Positions 1 to 5,785 are shown, numbered from the stretch's first letter. The stretch is 8,956 bases of DNA from Desulfobacterales bacterium (GCA_022361315.1 JAKSBB010000229.1:1-8956); one strand, 5' to 3'. The notes: generated from the sequence alone by a model not told the origin. Made by a program: numbers and translations.

Positions 1-8
1 CCCTTTGC

Positions 9-23
9 CCCGGCGGGGCCGGG
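9..23 (-). other. GC-rich hairpin downstream of the thioesterase gene
   Basis: CCCGGC and GCCGGG (9-14 and 18-23) form a 6-bp stem with a 3-base loop about 37 bases after the thioesterase stop. On the minus strand a T-rich stretch precedes it rather than follows it, and no T run is visible before the window ends. It may be part of an operon-end structure, but an intrinsic terminator is not demonstrated. Confidence 0.3.
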
Positions 24-59
24 TTAGGCCTGAAAATCAAAAACTAAAATGCGACGACT

Positions 60-914
60 TTAAACAGGTTGGTACTTGGCGATTTGTCTGGAGATGGCGA
101 TCAGGTTGCCGGCGGTGTCCCAGAGTTCTCCGTCTTCTTCCACCAGGCCGCCGGAGATAAAGCGGGAGGTGAAGATGCCTTTGAGTCTGTGAGTGTCCGG
201 GAGCATCCTTACGTTGACGGAGTATTCGATGGTGGGCACCCAGGCCACCATGCCCCGGCTGGCAAAGACGCAGGGGGGAAAACAATCGGCAAAAAGGGTG
301 ACGGCGTCCAGGTCGATGGGGCGATGGTCGGCGAACTGGATCCAGCCTTTCATGACGGCCCGGTCGGCGAGTCGGCCCTCCATCCACCCCGCTGACTGCG
401 GATCCAGCCGCAGATCAATCCTGTCAAAAAGGGAGTAGCCGGGCATGGCCGGTACGCGGATGCAGTCTGCCCAGTCAGCTACGGGTTCGGGGGATGCGTC
501 ATAGGCGGTTTCAAAGGTCTGTTCCTTCGGGCGCACATAGGTAGCCATCGCCTGGATACGCAGCTTATCATCCTGAATGAGGGACGCTTGCTTACGGATA
601 TATGTGTTGGATACCCCCATGGTTTCCACATGGATCTGCGCCGGAGCCTTTTTGCTGCGGGCCAGATAGTTGGCAGTAATAATGGCGGAGCGGTTTCGGT
701 GGTCGCTTTCCACCCTGCCCTGTTCCGATCTTTGGGGATCCATTCTTTCCGGATCCATGGCCCTGGCCAGAAGGGCCATGATAAATCCGCCGTTGGGCGT
801 ATTGTTGATGGACCATTCATCGGACAGGGGGATGGTGAACCGGGAATCATCGTCGGGTGTTGCGGTGATATCACGGTCAAACGGATGTACGGTGACAGTT
901 GAGGTGGAAGTCAT
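60..914 (-). CDS. Acyl-CoA thioesterase-like double-hotdog protein
   Basis: This 284-residue protein probably hydrolyses an acyl-CoA to free acid plus CoA in the cytoplasm. The layout is that of the thioesterase-like superfamily with two hotdog domains (TesB/4HBT_3 type). The first hotdog is at roughly residues 10-130, with the N-terminal HPFD and the helix motif NGGF at 41-44. The second is at roughly 160-282 and ends in the typical strand pattern 'GELWDTAGNLIAISRQ'. There is no signal peptide or membrane segment. A hydrophilic stretch at about 53-73 (rich in E, R, D and Q) looks longer than in most relatives. The ATG lies 6 bases after the etfA stop, with AGGGA (925-929) ten bases upstream, so it is the last visible gene of the operon and probably translationally coupled. 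The family is clear. The substrate is unknown, and catalytic residues in this subfamily are poorly defined, so an acyl-binding or hydratase-like role is not excluded. Confidence 0.8.
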   Translation of the reverse strand: MTSTSTVTVHPFDRDITATPDDDSRFTIPLSDEWSINNTPNGGFIMALLARAMDPERMDPQRSEQGRVESDHRNRSAIITANYLARSKKAPAQIHVETMGVSNTYIRKQASLIQDDKLRIQAMATYVRPKEQTFETAYDASPEPVADWADCIRVPAMPGYSLFDRIDLRLDPQSAGWMEGRLADRAVMKGWIQFADHRPIDLDAVTLFADCFPPCVFASRGMVAWVPTIEYSVNVRMLPDTHRLKGIFTSRFISGGLVEEDGELWDTAGNLIAISRQIAKYQPV

Positions 915-920
915 AGCGCA

Positions 921-1931
921 CTAGTCCCTGATGTTTTCCTTTATGGCCCGGATAATACCGGAGCAGACCTGGTTCGCGTCCGCCACAATGGCCACATCGG
1001 CCATTTTCATCATGGTGGCATTGGGGTTTTTGTTGACGGCAACAATGAAGTCCGCATCGGTGATGGCGGCGGTATGCTGAATGGCCCCGCTGATACCAAA
1101 GGAGAGGAGCACTTTGGGGCGGATATGTTTCCCCGCCTGGCCCACCAGGGTGTCATGGCCGATCCAGTCCGCGTAAACCACCGGCCGGGTGGCGCCCACT
1201 TCAGCGTTCATAAGGGTCGCAAGGTCAAACAATTTCTTGAATTTCCGCTTGCTGCCCATCCCCCTGCCGCCGGTAATAACAATATCAGCCTTTTCTATGC
1301 CCTGGGCCTTGGCCGGCTTATATTCGGAACGGATGCACCGCACCCGTTCATCCGGCAGATCCGAAGGGACGTCAAGGCGGATCACCTCACCTTTGGCCGT
1401 GTCGTCATGGGGACGCTCCTGAAAGGTGCCCGGCCGGACCGTAGCCATTTGCGGCCTGGCCTTGGGTGTAATAATCTTTGCGATAAGATTGCCGCCGAAG
1501 GAAGGGGCGATCTGCACCAGACGGTCTTTGTCATCAATTTCAAGATCAATGCAGTCGGCGGTGAGCCCTGTATATAAGGCCTTGGCGGTTCTGGGGGCGA
1601 TTTCCTGGCCGAACCGGGTGGCACCGATTAATAAGATCTCGGGTTCATACTCGGAAGCCAGCCGGGTTAACAGGTGGCTGTAGGTCTGGACGGAATAGTC
1701 GGCCAGCCTGGGGTCATCCATCACGTAGACAATGTCGGCCCCGTGGGCAATGTATTCCCTGGCATACTCATCCACTTCATGACCGAAAACCAGGGCACAA
1801 ACCCGGCCGCCGGTATCCTTGGCAAGGGCCCGGGCCCGGGCCAGAATCTGAAGGGTGACCCGGCTCTGAAAATAATTGCGGTAGTCTCCGAGTACCCAAA
1901 TATCCTTAATATTTTTACCTTTAGTTTCCAT
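921..1931 (-). CDS. etfA: Electron transfer flavoprotein, alpha subunit
   Basis: EtfA pairs with EtfB to form a soluble FAD-containing heterodimer that passes electrons between acyl-CoA dehydrogenases and other carriers. The N-terminal domain (about residues 8-195) has the Rossmann-like alpha/beta fold of the ETF family. The C-terminal FAD domain (about 210-336) carries the diagnostic elements: GATR at 246-249, VGQAG at 263-267 and GISGAIQH at 279-286, followed by the conserved 'VAVNKNPNA' stretch. Its 336 residues are normal for an EtfA without the extra N-terminal ferredoxin domain found in some bifurcating forms. The ATG is 11 bases after the etfB stop, with a weak purine tract (AAGGG) that overlaps that stop, so translation is probably coupled to etfB. 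The family call is firm. Whether the complex is a simple carrier or uses NAD(H) or bifurcates electrons cannot be settled from this subunit alone. Confidence 0.96.
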   Translation of the reverse strand: METKGKNIKDIWVLGDYRNYFQSRVTLQILARARALAKDTGGRVCALVFGHEVDEYAREYIAHGADIVYVMDDPRLADYSVQTYSHLLTRLASEYEPEILLIGATRFGQEIAPRTAKALYTGLTADCIDLEIDDKDRLVQIAPSFGGNLIAKIITPKARPQMATVRPGTFQERPHDDTAKGEVIRLDVPSDLPDERVRCIRSEYKPAKAQGIEKADIVITGGRGMGSKRKFKKLFDLATLMNAEVGATRPVVYADWIGHDTLVGQAGKHIRPKVLLSFGISGAIQHTAAITDADFIVAVNKNPNATMMKMADVAIVADANQVCSGIIRAIKENIRD

Positions 1932-1942
1932 AGCTTCGGCCC

Positions 1943-2773
1943 TTACTTGGTCTTTAAATCCTTGCCCATGGCAGAACTGATCACCTTACCGTATTCTGTG
2001 AACAACTGGTCCACCACGGTCTTTGCCGCACCTTTCAACACCCGGTTCTCTTTTTCCGTGGTGGGGGAATACACATCAATAATACGGGTCGGAGAATCTT
2101 TGAGGGCGTTAAACCCCTCATCCAGATCCAGTGCTGCAGCATCGAGAATATGAACGGCATCGGCCGCGTCAAATGCATCCTGTACACCGCCTAAGGTCGC
2201 GTAGGCCGGGCTGAAAGCCCCCTGGTCCACAGTAACGAGACCGGGCAGATCCATCTCCAGGGTCTCCATGAAGTCATCCACATGGCGGGAAACGGTAACG
2301 ACCCGTCCGGAGAGACGGATATCCGATGCCCATCCGATGGCAGGGATATCCAGCTCACAGGCAAGTTGCGGCCCCACCTGGGCAGTCTCACTGTCGCTGG
2401 TCTGGGAGCCGCAGAGCACAAGATCCGTATCCGGGGCGTACTTTTTGATATAGGCGGCAAGGACAAAAGAGGTCAGATAGGTGTCCGCCCCCGCCATACG
2501 GCGGTCTGTCAGCAATACCCCACGGTCTGCCCCTAATGATACCGCCTGGTAAAGCACCTCTTCCGCCATGGGCGGCCCCATGGATAAGGCGGTAATTGTC
2601 ACCTCGTCCGGGGCGGCGCTTCCCGCCAGCCGGACGGCTGCCTCAAGGGCCTGCCGGGATGAGGGATCCATCATCCCGTCCGCCAGTTCCCGTTTCAGGG
2701 TACCGGTCTTTGAATTCCACGGCAGTTCAGATACCATGGGCACCTGTTTGATACACACGAGAATGTTTAACAT
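1943..2773 (-). CDS. etfB: Electron transfer flavoprotein, beta subunit (divergent)
   Basis: This is the 276-residue partner of EtfA. It opens with the usual first strand 'NILVCIKQVP' and keeps SMGPP at 64-68, the 'LLTDRRMAGADTYLTS' segment at 87-102 and 'DLVLCGSQTSDSETAQVGP' at 117-135. These are the conserved nucleotide-binding regions of EtfB and resemble the anaerobe/NAD(H)-linked branch more than mitochondrial ETF. Two places are unusual. The segment normally reading N-P-[Y/F]-D is DPSS at 36-39, and the usual 'DGDTAQVGP' reads 'SDSETAQVGP'. The C-terminal tail ends in a lysine-rich piece. A good ribosome binding site (AGAGG, 2783-2787) lies 9 bases before the ATG. The gene follows the acyl-CoA dehydrogenase by 35 bases and precedes etfA by 11, so that dehydrogenase is the likely electron partner. 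Family membership is certain; the electron-transfer mode is an inference. Confidence 0.95.
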   Translation of the reverse strand: MLNILVCIKQVPMVSELPWNSKTGTLKRELADGMMDPSSRQALEAAVRLAGSAAPDEVTITALSMGPPMAEEVLYQAVSLGADRGVLLTDRRMAGADTYLTSFVLAAYIKKYAPDTDLVLCGSQTSDSETAQVGPQLACELDIPAIGWASDIRLSGRVVTVSRHVDDFMETLEMDLPGLVTVDQGAFSPAYATLGGVQDAFDAADAVHILDAAALDLDEGFNALKDSPTRIIDVYSPTTEKENRVLKGAAKTVVDQLFTEYGKVISSAMGKDLKTK

Positions 2774-2808
2774 CGTTTCAAACCTCTATGGTCTTAGCGT
2801 GACGCTTA

Positions 2809-3951
2809 TCAACTGGGCCGGGTCAGCAAATGCCGGGCAATGACCAGCTTCTGAATTTCACTGGTCCCCTCGTAGATCTGGGTCACTTTGGCATCTCTGA
2901 AATACCGTTCCACATCATACTCTTTGGAGTAACCGTACCCCCCGTGAATCTGCACGGCCAGATCGGTTACCGTCCGGGCCGTGGCCGCACAATGCAGCTT
3001 TGCCATGGACGCCTCTGCTGAAAAGGCACCACCACTGTCTTTGGCTGCGGCCGCCCGGTAGAGAAGCAGACGGGAGGCGTCAATGGAGGTGGCCATATCC
3101 GCCAGATAATTCTGTATGGTCTGGAACCTTGAGATGGGGGTGTTGAACTGCTGTCGCTCCTTGGCATAGGACAGGGCATCCTCAAAGGCAGCCTGGGCAA
3201 TGCCGAGGGCCTGGGCGGCAATTCCGATGCGGCCGGTGTCCAGAGCAGTCAGGCCGATCTTAAGACCTTGCCCGGGTTTGCCCAGGCGATTGATTTCCGG
3301 GATCTCACATTCCTCAAAAAACAGGGATGATACCGGATTGGCCCGCATACCGCAAAGGTCTTCGATCTCTCCCACGGAAAATCCGGGCCGGGTTTTCTCT
3401 ACAATATATACGTTGGCAGGCCCCTTGCCCCCCTCATCCACGGCAAAGACCAGAACGATGTCACAGACACCGCCGTTGGTCACAAAAATCTTTGTACCGT
3501 TGATGACATACCCCGTATCCGTCTGCCGGGCCGTGGTTTCCACACCACCTGCATCTGACCCCGCATTGGCTTCGGTGAGACAGAAAGCACCGATGTGTCG
3601 GCCAGCAGCCATTTCCGGCACAAACCGCTGGATCTGTTCCTGGGTGCCGAAGGCCATAATGGGATAAATGCCCACAGAATTATGAACGGTAACACAAAGC
3701 CCCAGAGATGCGGAAACCCGGGATAACTCCTCTATGGCAATGGCATATGAAATGGTGTCCAGTCCTGCACCGCCCAGGGATTTGGGGACCTGGAGCCCAA
3801 AGTAGTTCAGCGGCCCCATTTTCCGGACGATCTCTTCCGGAAAACGGCCCTCCTTGTCCAGTTCCGCCACATGGGGCTTGATCTGGGCTTCGGCAAACTC
3901 CCTGACGGTTTTCCTGATGAGCTGATGCTTGTAACAGGGATTAAAATCCAT
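2809..3951 (-). CDS. Acyl-CoA dehydrogenase (short-chain/butyryl-CoA dehydrogenase-like)
   Basis: This FAD enzyme forms the alpha,beta double bond of an acyl-CoA, or reduces an enoyl-CoA in reverse, and hands electrons to ETF. The 380 residues match the usual length of single-domain-set acyl-CoA dehydrogenases: an N-terminal helical domain (about 5-118), a middle beta domain (about 120-215) and a C-terminal helical domain (about 225-378). Visible motifs are the flavin-contacting LTEANAGSD at 125-133, 'ERQQFNTPI' in the C-terminal domain, QIHGGYG at 334-340 and 'QIYEGTSEIQ', where E361 occupies the catalytic-base position of the MCAD/butyryl-CoA dehydrogenase group. There is no leader peptide. 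The ATG has AAAGAGG (3957-3963) five bases upstream. It sits directly before etfB, which supports a functional dehydrogenase/ETF pair. The sequence resembles the short-chain or branched-chain class, but chain length and direction cannot be fixed from motifs. Confidence 0.94.
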   Translation of the reverse strand: MDFNPCYKHQLIRKTVREFAEAQIKPHVAELDKEGRFPEEIVRKMGPLNYFGLQVPKSLGGAGLDTISYAIAIEELSRVSASLGLCVTVHNSVGIYPIMAFGTQEQIQRFVPEMAAGRHIGAFCLTEANAGSDAGGVETTARQTDTGYVINGTKIFVTNGGVCDIVLVFAVDEGGKGPANVYIVEKTRPGFSVGEIEDLCGMRANPVSSLFFEECEIPEINRLGKPGQGLKIGLTALDTGRIGIAAQALGIAQAAFEDALSYAKERQQFNTPISRFQTIQNYLADMATSIDASRLLLYRAAAAKDSGGAFSAEASMAKLHCAATARTVTDLAVQIHGGYGYSKEYDVERYFRDAKVTQIYEGTSEIQKLVIARHLLTRPS

Positions 3952-3964
3952 ACGCGCCTCTTTA

Positions 3965-4049
3965 GGTAACGCCGTTTTTTAAGGAATCCGGCACCACCCA
4001 TTAAATATGCGGCCTGCCGATATCCCCTTGGTTCGTGTTCAGGCCAAGG
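3965..4049 (-). promoter_or_regulatory. Two weak hairpins between alcohol dehydrogenase and acyl-CoA dehydrogenase genes
   Basis: The 106-base gap contains CCTTGG/CCAAGG arms (4026-4031 and 4044-4049, 12-base loop). Nearer the acyl-CoA dehydrogenase is a bulged stem formed by GGT and GCCG with CGGC and ACC (3965-3995, 14-base AT-rich loop), ending just before the ribosome binding site. Neither has a terminator T run. They may mark mRNA processing or differential expression within the operon, or be chance. Confidence 0.3.
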
Positions 4050-4057
4050 ACTATACC

Positions 4058-5230
4058 CTATTCACTGGCATTTTCAAGTATTTTGAGGTAATCCCCTTCA
4101 TCCAGATCTCTGGGGTTGGAGGGATTTGAGTTGTTGGCTGTGGCCATGCGGGCAATGGCAGCCAGCTGATCCTCCGGAATATTCAACTCACGGAACTTAG
4201 GGATACCCAGCCGGGAAGACAGGGCCCGGATTTCACCAATAAAGGCAAGGGCCAGCCGCTCCATTAACTCATCGTCCGGGGACTCGCCATCCGGGCAGGA
4301 CGCACGATCCAGTACGACACTCCCGGAGGCCAGTGCCAGATCTGCCATCTTCTTTGTACAGGCCGGCAGATTGTAGGCCAGGACCTCGGGTAGAAACATG
4401 GCATTGGCAACCCCGTGGGGCACATCAAACAGCGCGCCTATGGATTCCGATATGCAGTGGACCGCCGTCACATCTGAATTACCGAAGGCAAATCCGGCTA
4501 TTGTGGAGCCCATCATGAGTTCTTCCCTGGCCTGATGATTTCCTGTGATGTCCGCCCAGGCGGTTTCGATGGATCCGAGTATCAATTGGACAGCCCGGAC
4601 AGCCTGGGTATCGGTGATCAGGTTCGCCGGCCGGGACAGGTAAGCCTCAACCGCATGGGTCAGGGCATCAAGCCCGGTGGATGCGATAACCGATTTCGGC
4701 AGCGTGGCAATCAGATCCGGATCAACAACAGAAACAGCCGGATACATCTCGGGCCCTTTGATACTCATTTTGAACTTCCGGTCCACATCGGTGATCACAG
4801 ATACCCAGGTGACCTCCGATCCGGTGCCGCAGGTGGTGGGTATGGCCAGGAACGGCAGCGGATCTGCCTCATATTTTTCCCGTCCCTCATAATCCTCTAT
4901 ATGTCCCGGATTGGTGCAAAGGAGGGCCAGGGCTTTGCCGGCATCCAGAGGACTGCCGCCACCAAGTCCGATAATCAAATCGGGCCGGTCTTCACGCAAG
5001 CTCTCTGCAATGGCATTGATGGTATCCGACTTTGGATTGGCTTCGATGGTATCAAACACCCTGGCATCCGGCAGCATGCCATGAACGCGGTCCAGGAGAC
5101 CGGCTTCCGCAACGCCTCTATCCGTTATGATCACCGGTGAAACCGCCTTGAGTTCTTTTTTGACGATGTCCTCGAGATCGTTAATCTGCCCCGGTCCGAA
5201 GTAAAGTTTTGCCGGCATATGAAACTGCAT
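4058..5230 (-). CDS. Iron-containing alcohol dehydrogenase (group III)
   Basis: This NAD(P)-dependent enzyme interconverts an alcohol and an aldehyde or ketone. Relatives include lactaldehyde reductase (FucO), butanol dehydrogenases and 1,3-propanediol or 4-hydroxybutyrate dehydrogenases. The N-terminal dinucleotide domain has GGGSPLD at 90-96 and 'IPTTCGTGSE' at 130-139. The C-terminal metal domain supplies the expected four ligands: D188 and H192 in 'DALTHAVEAY', H258 in 'AVHCISES' and H272 in 'VPHG'. A second histidine present in FucO, four residues after the third ligand, is E262 here. The length (390) is standard and no signal peptide is seen. The ATG follows a near-perfect ribosome binding site, AAGGAGG (5235-5241), at a short spacing of 4 bases. 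It is the first gene after a 555-base regulatory region and so probably heads the operon. The family is certain; the substrate is unknown. Confidence 0.94.
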   Translation of the reverse strand: MQFHMPAKLYFGPGQINDLEDIVKKELKAVSPVIITDRGVAEAGLLDRVHGMLPDARVFDTIEANPKSDTINAIAESLREDRPDLIIGLGGGSPLDAGKALALLCTNPGHIEDYEGREKYEADPLPFLAIPTTCGTGSEVTWVSVITDVDRKFKMSIKGPEMYPAVSVVDPDLIATLPKSVIASTGLDALTHAVEAYLSRPANLITDTQAVRAVQLILGSIETAWADITGNHQAREELMMGSTIAGFAFGNSDVTAVHCISESIGALFDVPHGVANAMFLPEVLAYNLPACTKKMADLALASGSVVLDRASCPDGESPDDELMERLALAFIGEIRALSSRLGIPKFRELNIPEDQLAAIARMATANNSNPSNPRDLDEGDYLKILENASE

Positions 5231-5234
5231 CTTT

Positions 5235-5241
5235 CCTCCTT
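5235..5241 (-). promoter_or_regulatory. Strong ribosome binding site with short spacing
   Basis: AAGGAGG lies only 4 bases before the alcohol dehydrogenase ATG. It is the best anti-Shine-Dalgarno match in the window and fixes that start. Confidence 0.85.
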
Positions 5242-5254
5242 GCGCGTAAGGTCT

Positions 5255-5280
5255 GGGTTTAAATGCCCCGCATTAAACCC
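5255..5280 (-). promoter_or_regulatory. Leader hairpin before the alcohol dehydrogenase
   Basis: On the minus strand GGGTTTAATGC (5280-5270) pairs with GCATTTAAACCC (5266-5255) around a GGG loop, giving an 11-bp stem with one bulged base. No T run follows, so it is not a terminator. If transcription starts near 5285 the hairpin sits at the very 5' end of the mRNA, 13 bases before AAGGAGG. Possible roles are mRNA stabilisation, translational control or a DNA operator at the transcription start. Confidence 0.6.
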
Positions 5281-5296
5281 TGATTCCCCGCTTCTC

Positions 5297-5312
5297 GCAA
5301 GGTGAAATCCAG
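5297..5312 (-). promoter_or_regulatory. Sigma-54-like -24/-12 promoter of the alcohol dehydrogenase operon
   Basis: The minus strand has CTGG (5312-5309) and TTGC (5300-5297), placing the invariant GG and GC exactly 10 bases apart as in sigma-54 promoters. The bases between do not match the rest of the consensus. It lies downstream of the terminator, would start transcription near 5285 and gives a leader of about 55 bases ending in a strong ribosome binding site. No good sigma-70 -35/-10 pair was seen nearby by eye. It needs an activator, for which the palindrome at 5345-5366 is a candidate site. Confidence 0.45.
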
Positions 5313-5344
5313 ATTAAAACAGATTATTCCGGTGTCTATGTGGT

Positions 5345-5366
5345 TTAGAAGTGTCGACACAACTAA
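5345..5366. repeat. Interrupted palindrome around GTGTCGACAC, candidate activator or operator site
   Basis: The centre GTGTCGACAC (5351-5360) is a perfect 10-bp palindrome, and outer arms TTAG (5345-5348) and CTAA (5363-5366) continue the symmetry across 2-base mismatches, giving 18 of 22 symmetric positions. It begins at the end of the terminator T run and is centred about 70 bases upstream of the start expected from the downstream -24/-12-like element. It suits a dimeric DNA-binding protein. Confidence 0.5.
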
Positions 5367-5394
5367 AAAAGGCTGCCCGGTCTCCCCGGCAGCC
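5365..5394 (-). terminator. Intrinsic terminator upstream of the alcohol dehydrogenase
   Basis: On the minus strand GGCTGCC (5394-5388) and GGCAGCC (5377-5371) form a 7-bp GC-rich stem with a 10-base loop, followed immediately by six T (5370-5365). This is the classic form of a Rho-independent terminator. It lies about 390 bases beyond the AsmA-family stop, an unusually long 3' distance, and 135 bases before the alcohol dehydrogenase start. It may end AsmA transcripts, a short RNA starting nearer, or act as an attenuator for transcripts starting at the upstream -24/-12-like element. Confidence 0.85.
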
Positions 5395-5446
5395 CTGTTT
5401 AGAAAAGGAAAAAAAGATGAAAAAATCAATCTTGGTAATTTGTTAA

Positions 5447-5462
5447 TCCAAGTTACGTGCCA
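5447..5462 (-). promoter_or_regulatory. Sigma-54-like -24/-12 element, upstream copy
   Basis: The minus strand reads TGGCACG-N4-TTGGA. The -24 half matches the sigma-54 consensus TGGCACG exactly and the spacing is right, but the nearly invariant -12 GC is GG. Transcription would start near 5436 and meet the terminator at 5365-5394 after about 70 bases. The -12 change lowers confidence. Confidence 0.4.
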
Positions 5463-5587
5463 CACCACCCAACCCCGAATGCACCACACTCTAACCAACT
5501 GAAATAATAGAATTTAAAATTTATATATTTTTATTTCATCAATTTTGACCCTGTTTCTATCCCCAAGTGTCTCAGATACACCTCCCA

Positions 5588-5609
5588 AAAGTTCAAAATT
5601 TTGAACTTT
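5588..5609. repeat. Perfect 22-bp palindrome, candidate operator
   Basis: The half-site AAAGTTCAAAA is followed without a spacer by its exact reverse complement, centred between 5598 and 5599. A perfect 22-bp palindrome is unlikely by chance even in AT-rich DNA. It could bind a dimeric regulator. It has no T run placed for termination and lies about 160 bases upstream of the expected start of the first -24/-12-like element, a usual distance for an enhancer-binding activator site. The cognate regulator is not in the window. Confidence 0.7.
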
Positions 5610-5785
5610 CACACATCACCAGACGACATATTCACCGCAACACCATGTAATTACAAGACAATCGAAGATTCATTATTTTTAACCCGGGTATCATTCCTTT
5701 GTTTATAATATTGAACCGGAACCTGCACCCCATTAAATACTGCCAACTTTTTCACCGGATCTGAAGCGCAAAAGACCGTGCGGTT

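Larger units (their letters stand above)
5231..5785. other. Gene-free regulatory interval of 555 bases
   Basis: No convincing gene lies between the AsmA-family stop and the Fe-alcohol dehydrogenase start. Reading along the minus strand it holds: a featureless stretch at 5785-5611; a perfect palindrome at 5588-5609; a near-palindrome at 5567-5581; a 26-base run of only A and T at 5511-5536; a G-rich tract at 5464-5482; a -24/-12-like element at 5447-5462; a pyrimidine-rich run; an intrinsic terminator at 5365-5394; an interrupted palindrome at 5345-5366; a second -24/-12-like element at 5297-5312; and a leader hairpin at 5255-5280. The interval 5501-5700 is about 32% GC by hand count, far below the flanking genes. 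Short open frames here lack both ribosome binding sites and recognisable sequence. Confidence 0.8.

Noticed and set aside
5323..5328. AATAAT as a sigma-70 -10 box for the alcohol dehydrogenase operon
   Set aside because: No acceptable -35 hexamer lies 16-18 bases upstream; TAGACA nearby is at the wrong distance from any -10.
5431..5452. CTTGG/CCAAG hairpin followed by T-rich DNA as a second terminator
   Set aside because: The stem is only 5 bp with a 12-base loop and the T runs are displaced by several bases, so it is far weaker than the terminator at 5365-5394.
5259..5498. 79-codon minus-strand open frame starting with TTG
   Set aside because: It runs through the intrinsic terminator and both symmetric sites, has no ribosome binding site and resembles no family I know.
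5464..5505. tRNA-like D-arm motif: CAGTTGGTTAGAG on the minus strand
   Set aside because: The 13 bases match a common bacterial tRNA D-arm, but no acceptor stem, anticodon stem or T arm (GTTCGAAT-type) follows at the right distances.
5645..5690. Tiny ORFs beginning near AAGGAATG on the minus strand
   Set aside because: AAGGA touches the ATG with no spacing, and the frames are under 25 codons with no recognisable content.
5654..5785. 44 open codons in frame after the TGA of the AsmA-family gene, possible stop-codon read-through
   Set aside because: The extra sequence has no AsmA-like strand pattern, and composition changes at the stop. There is no selenocysteine-type context.
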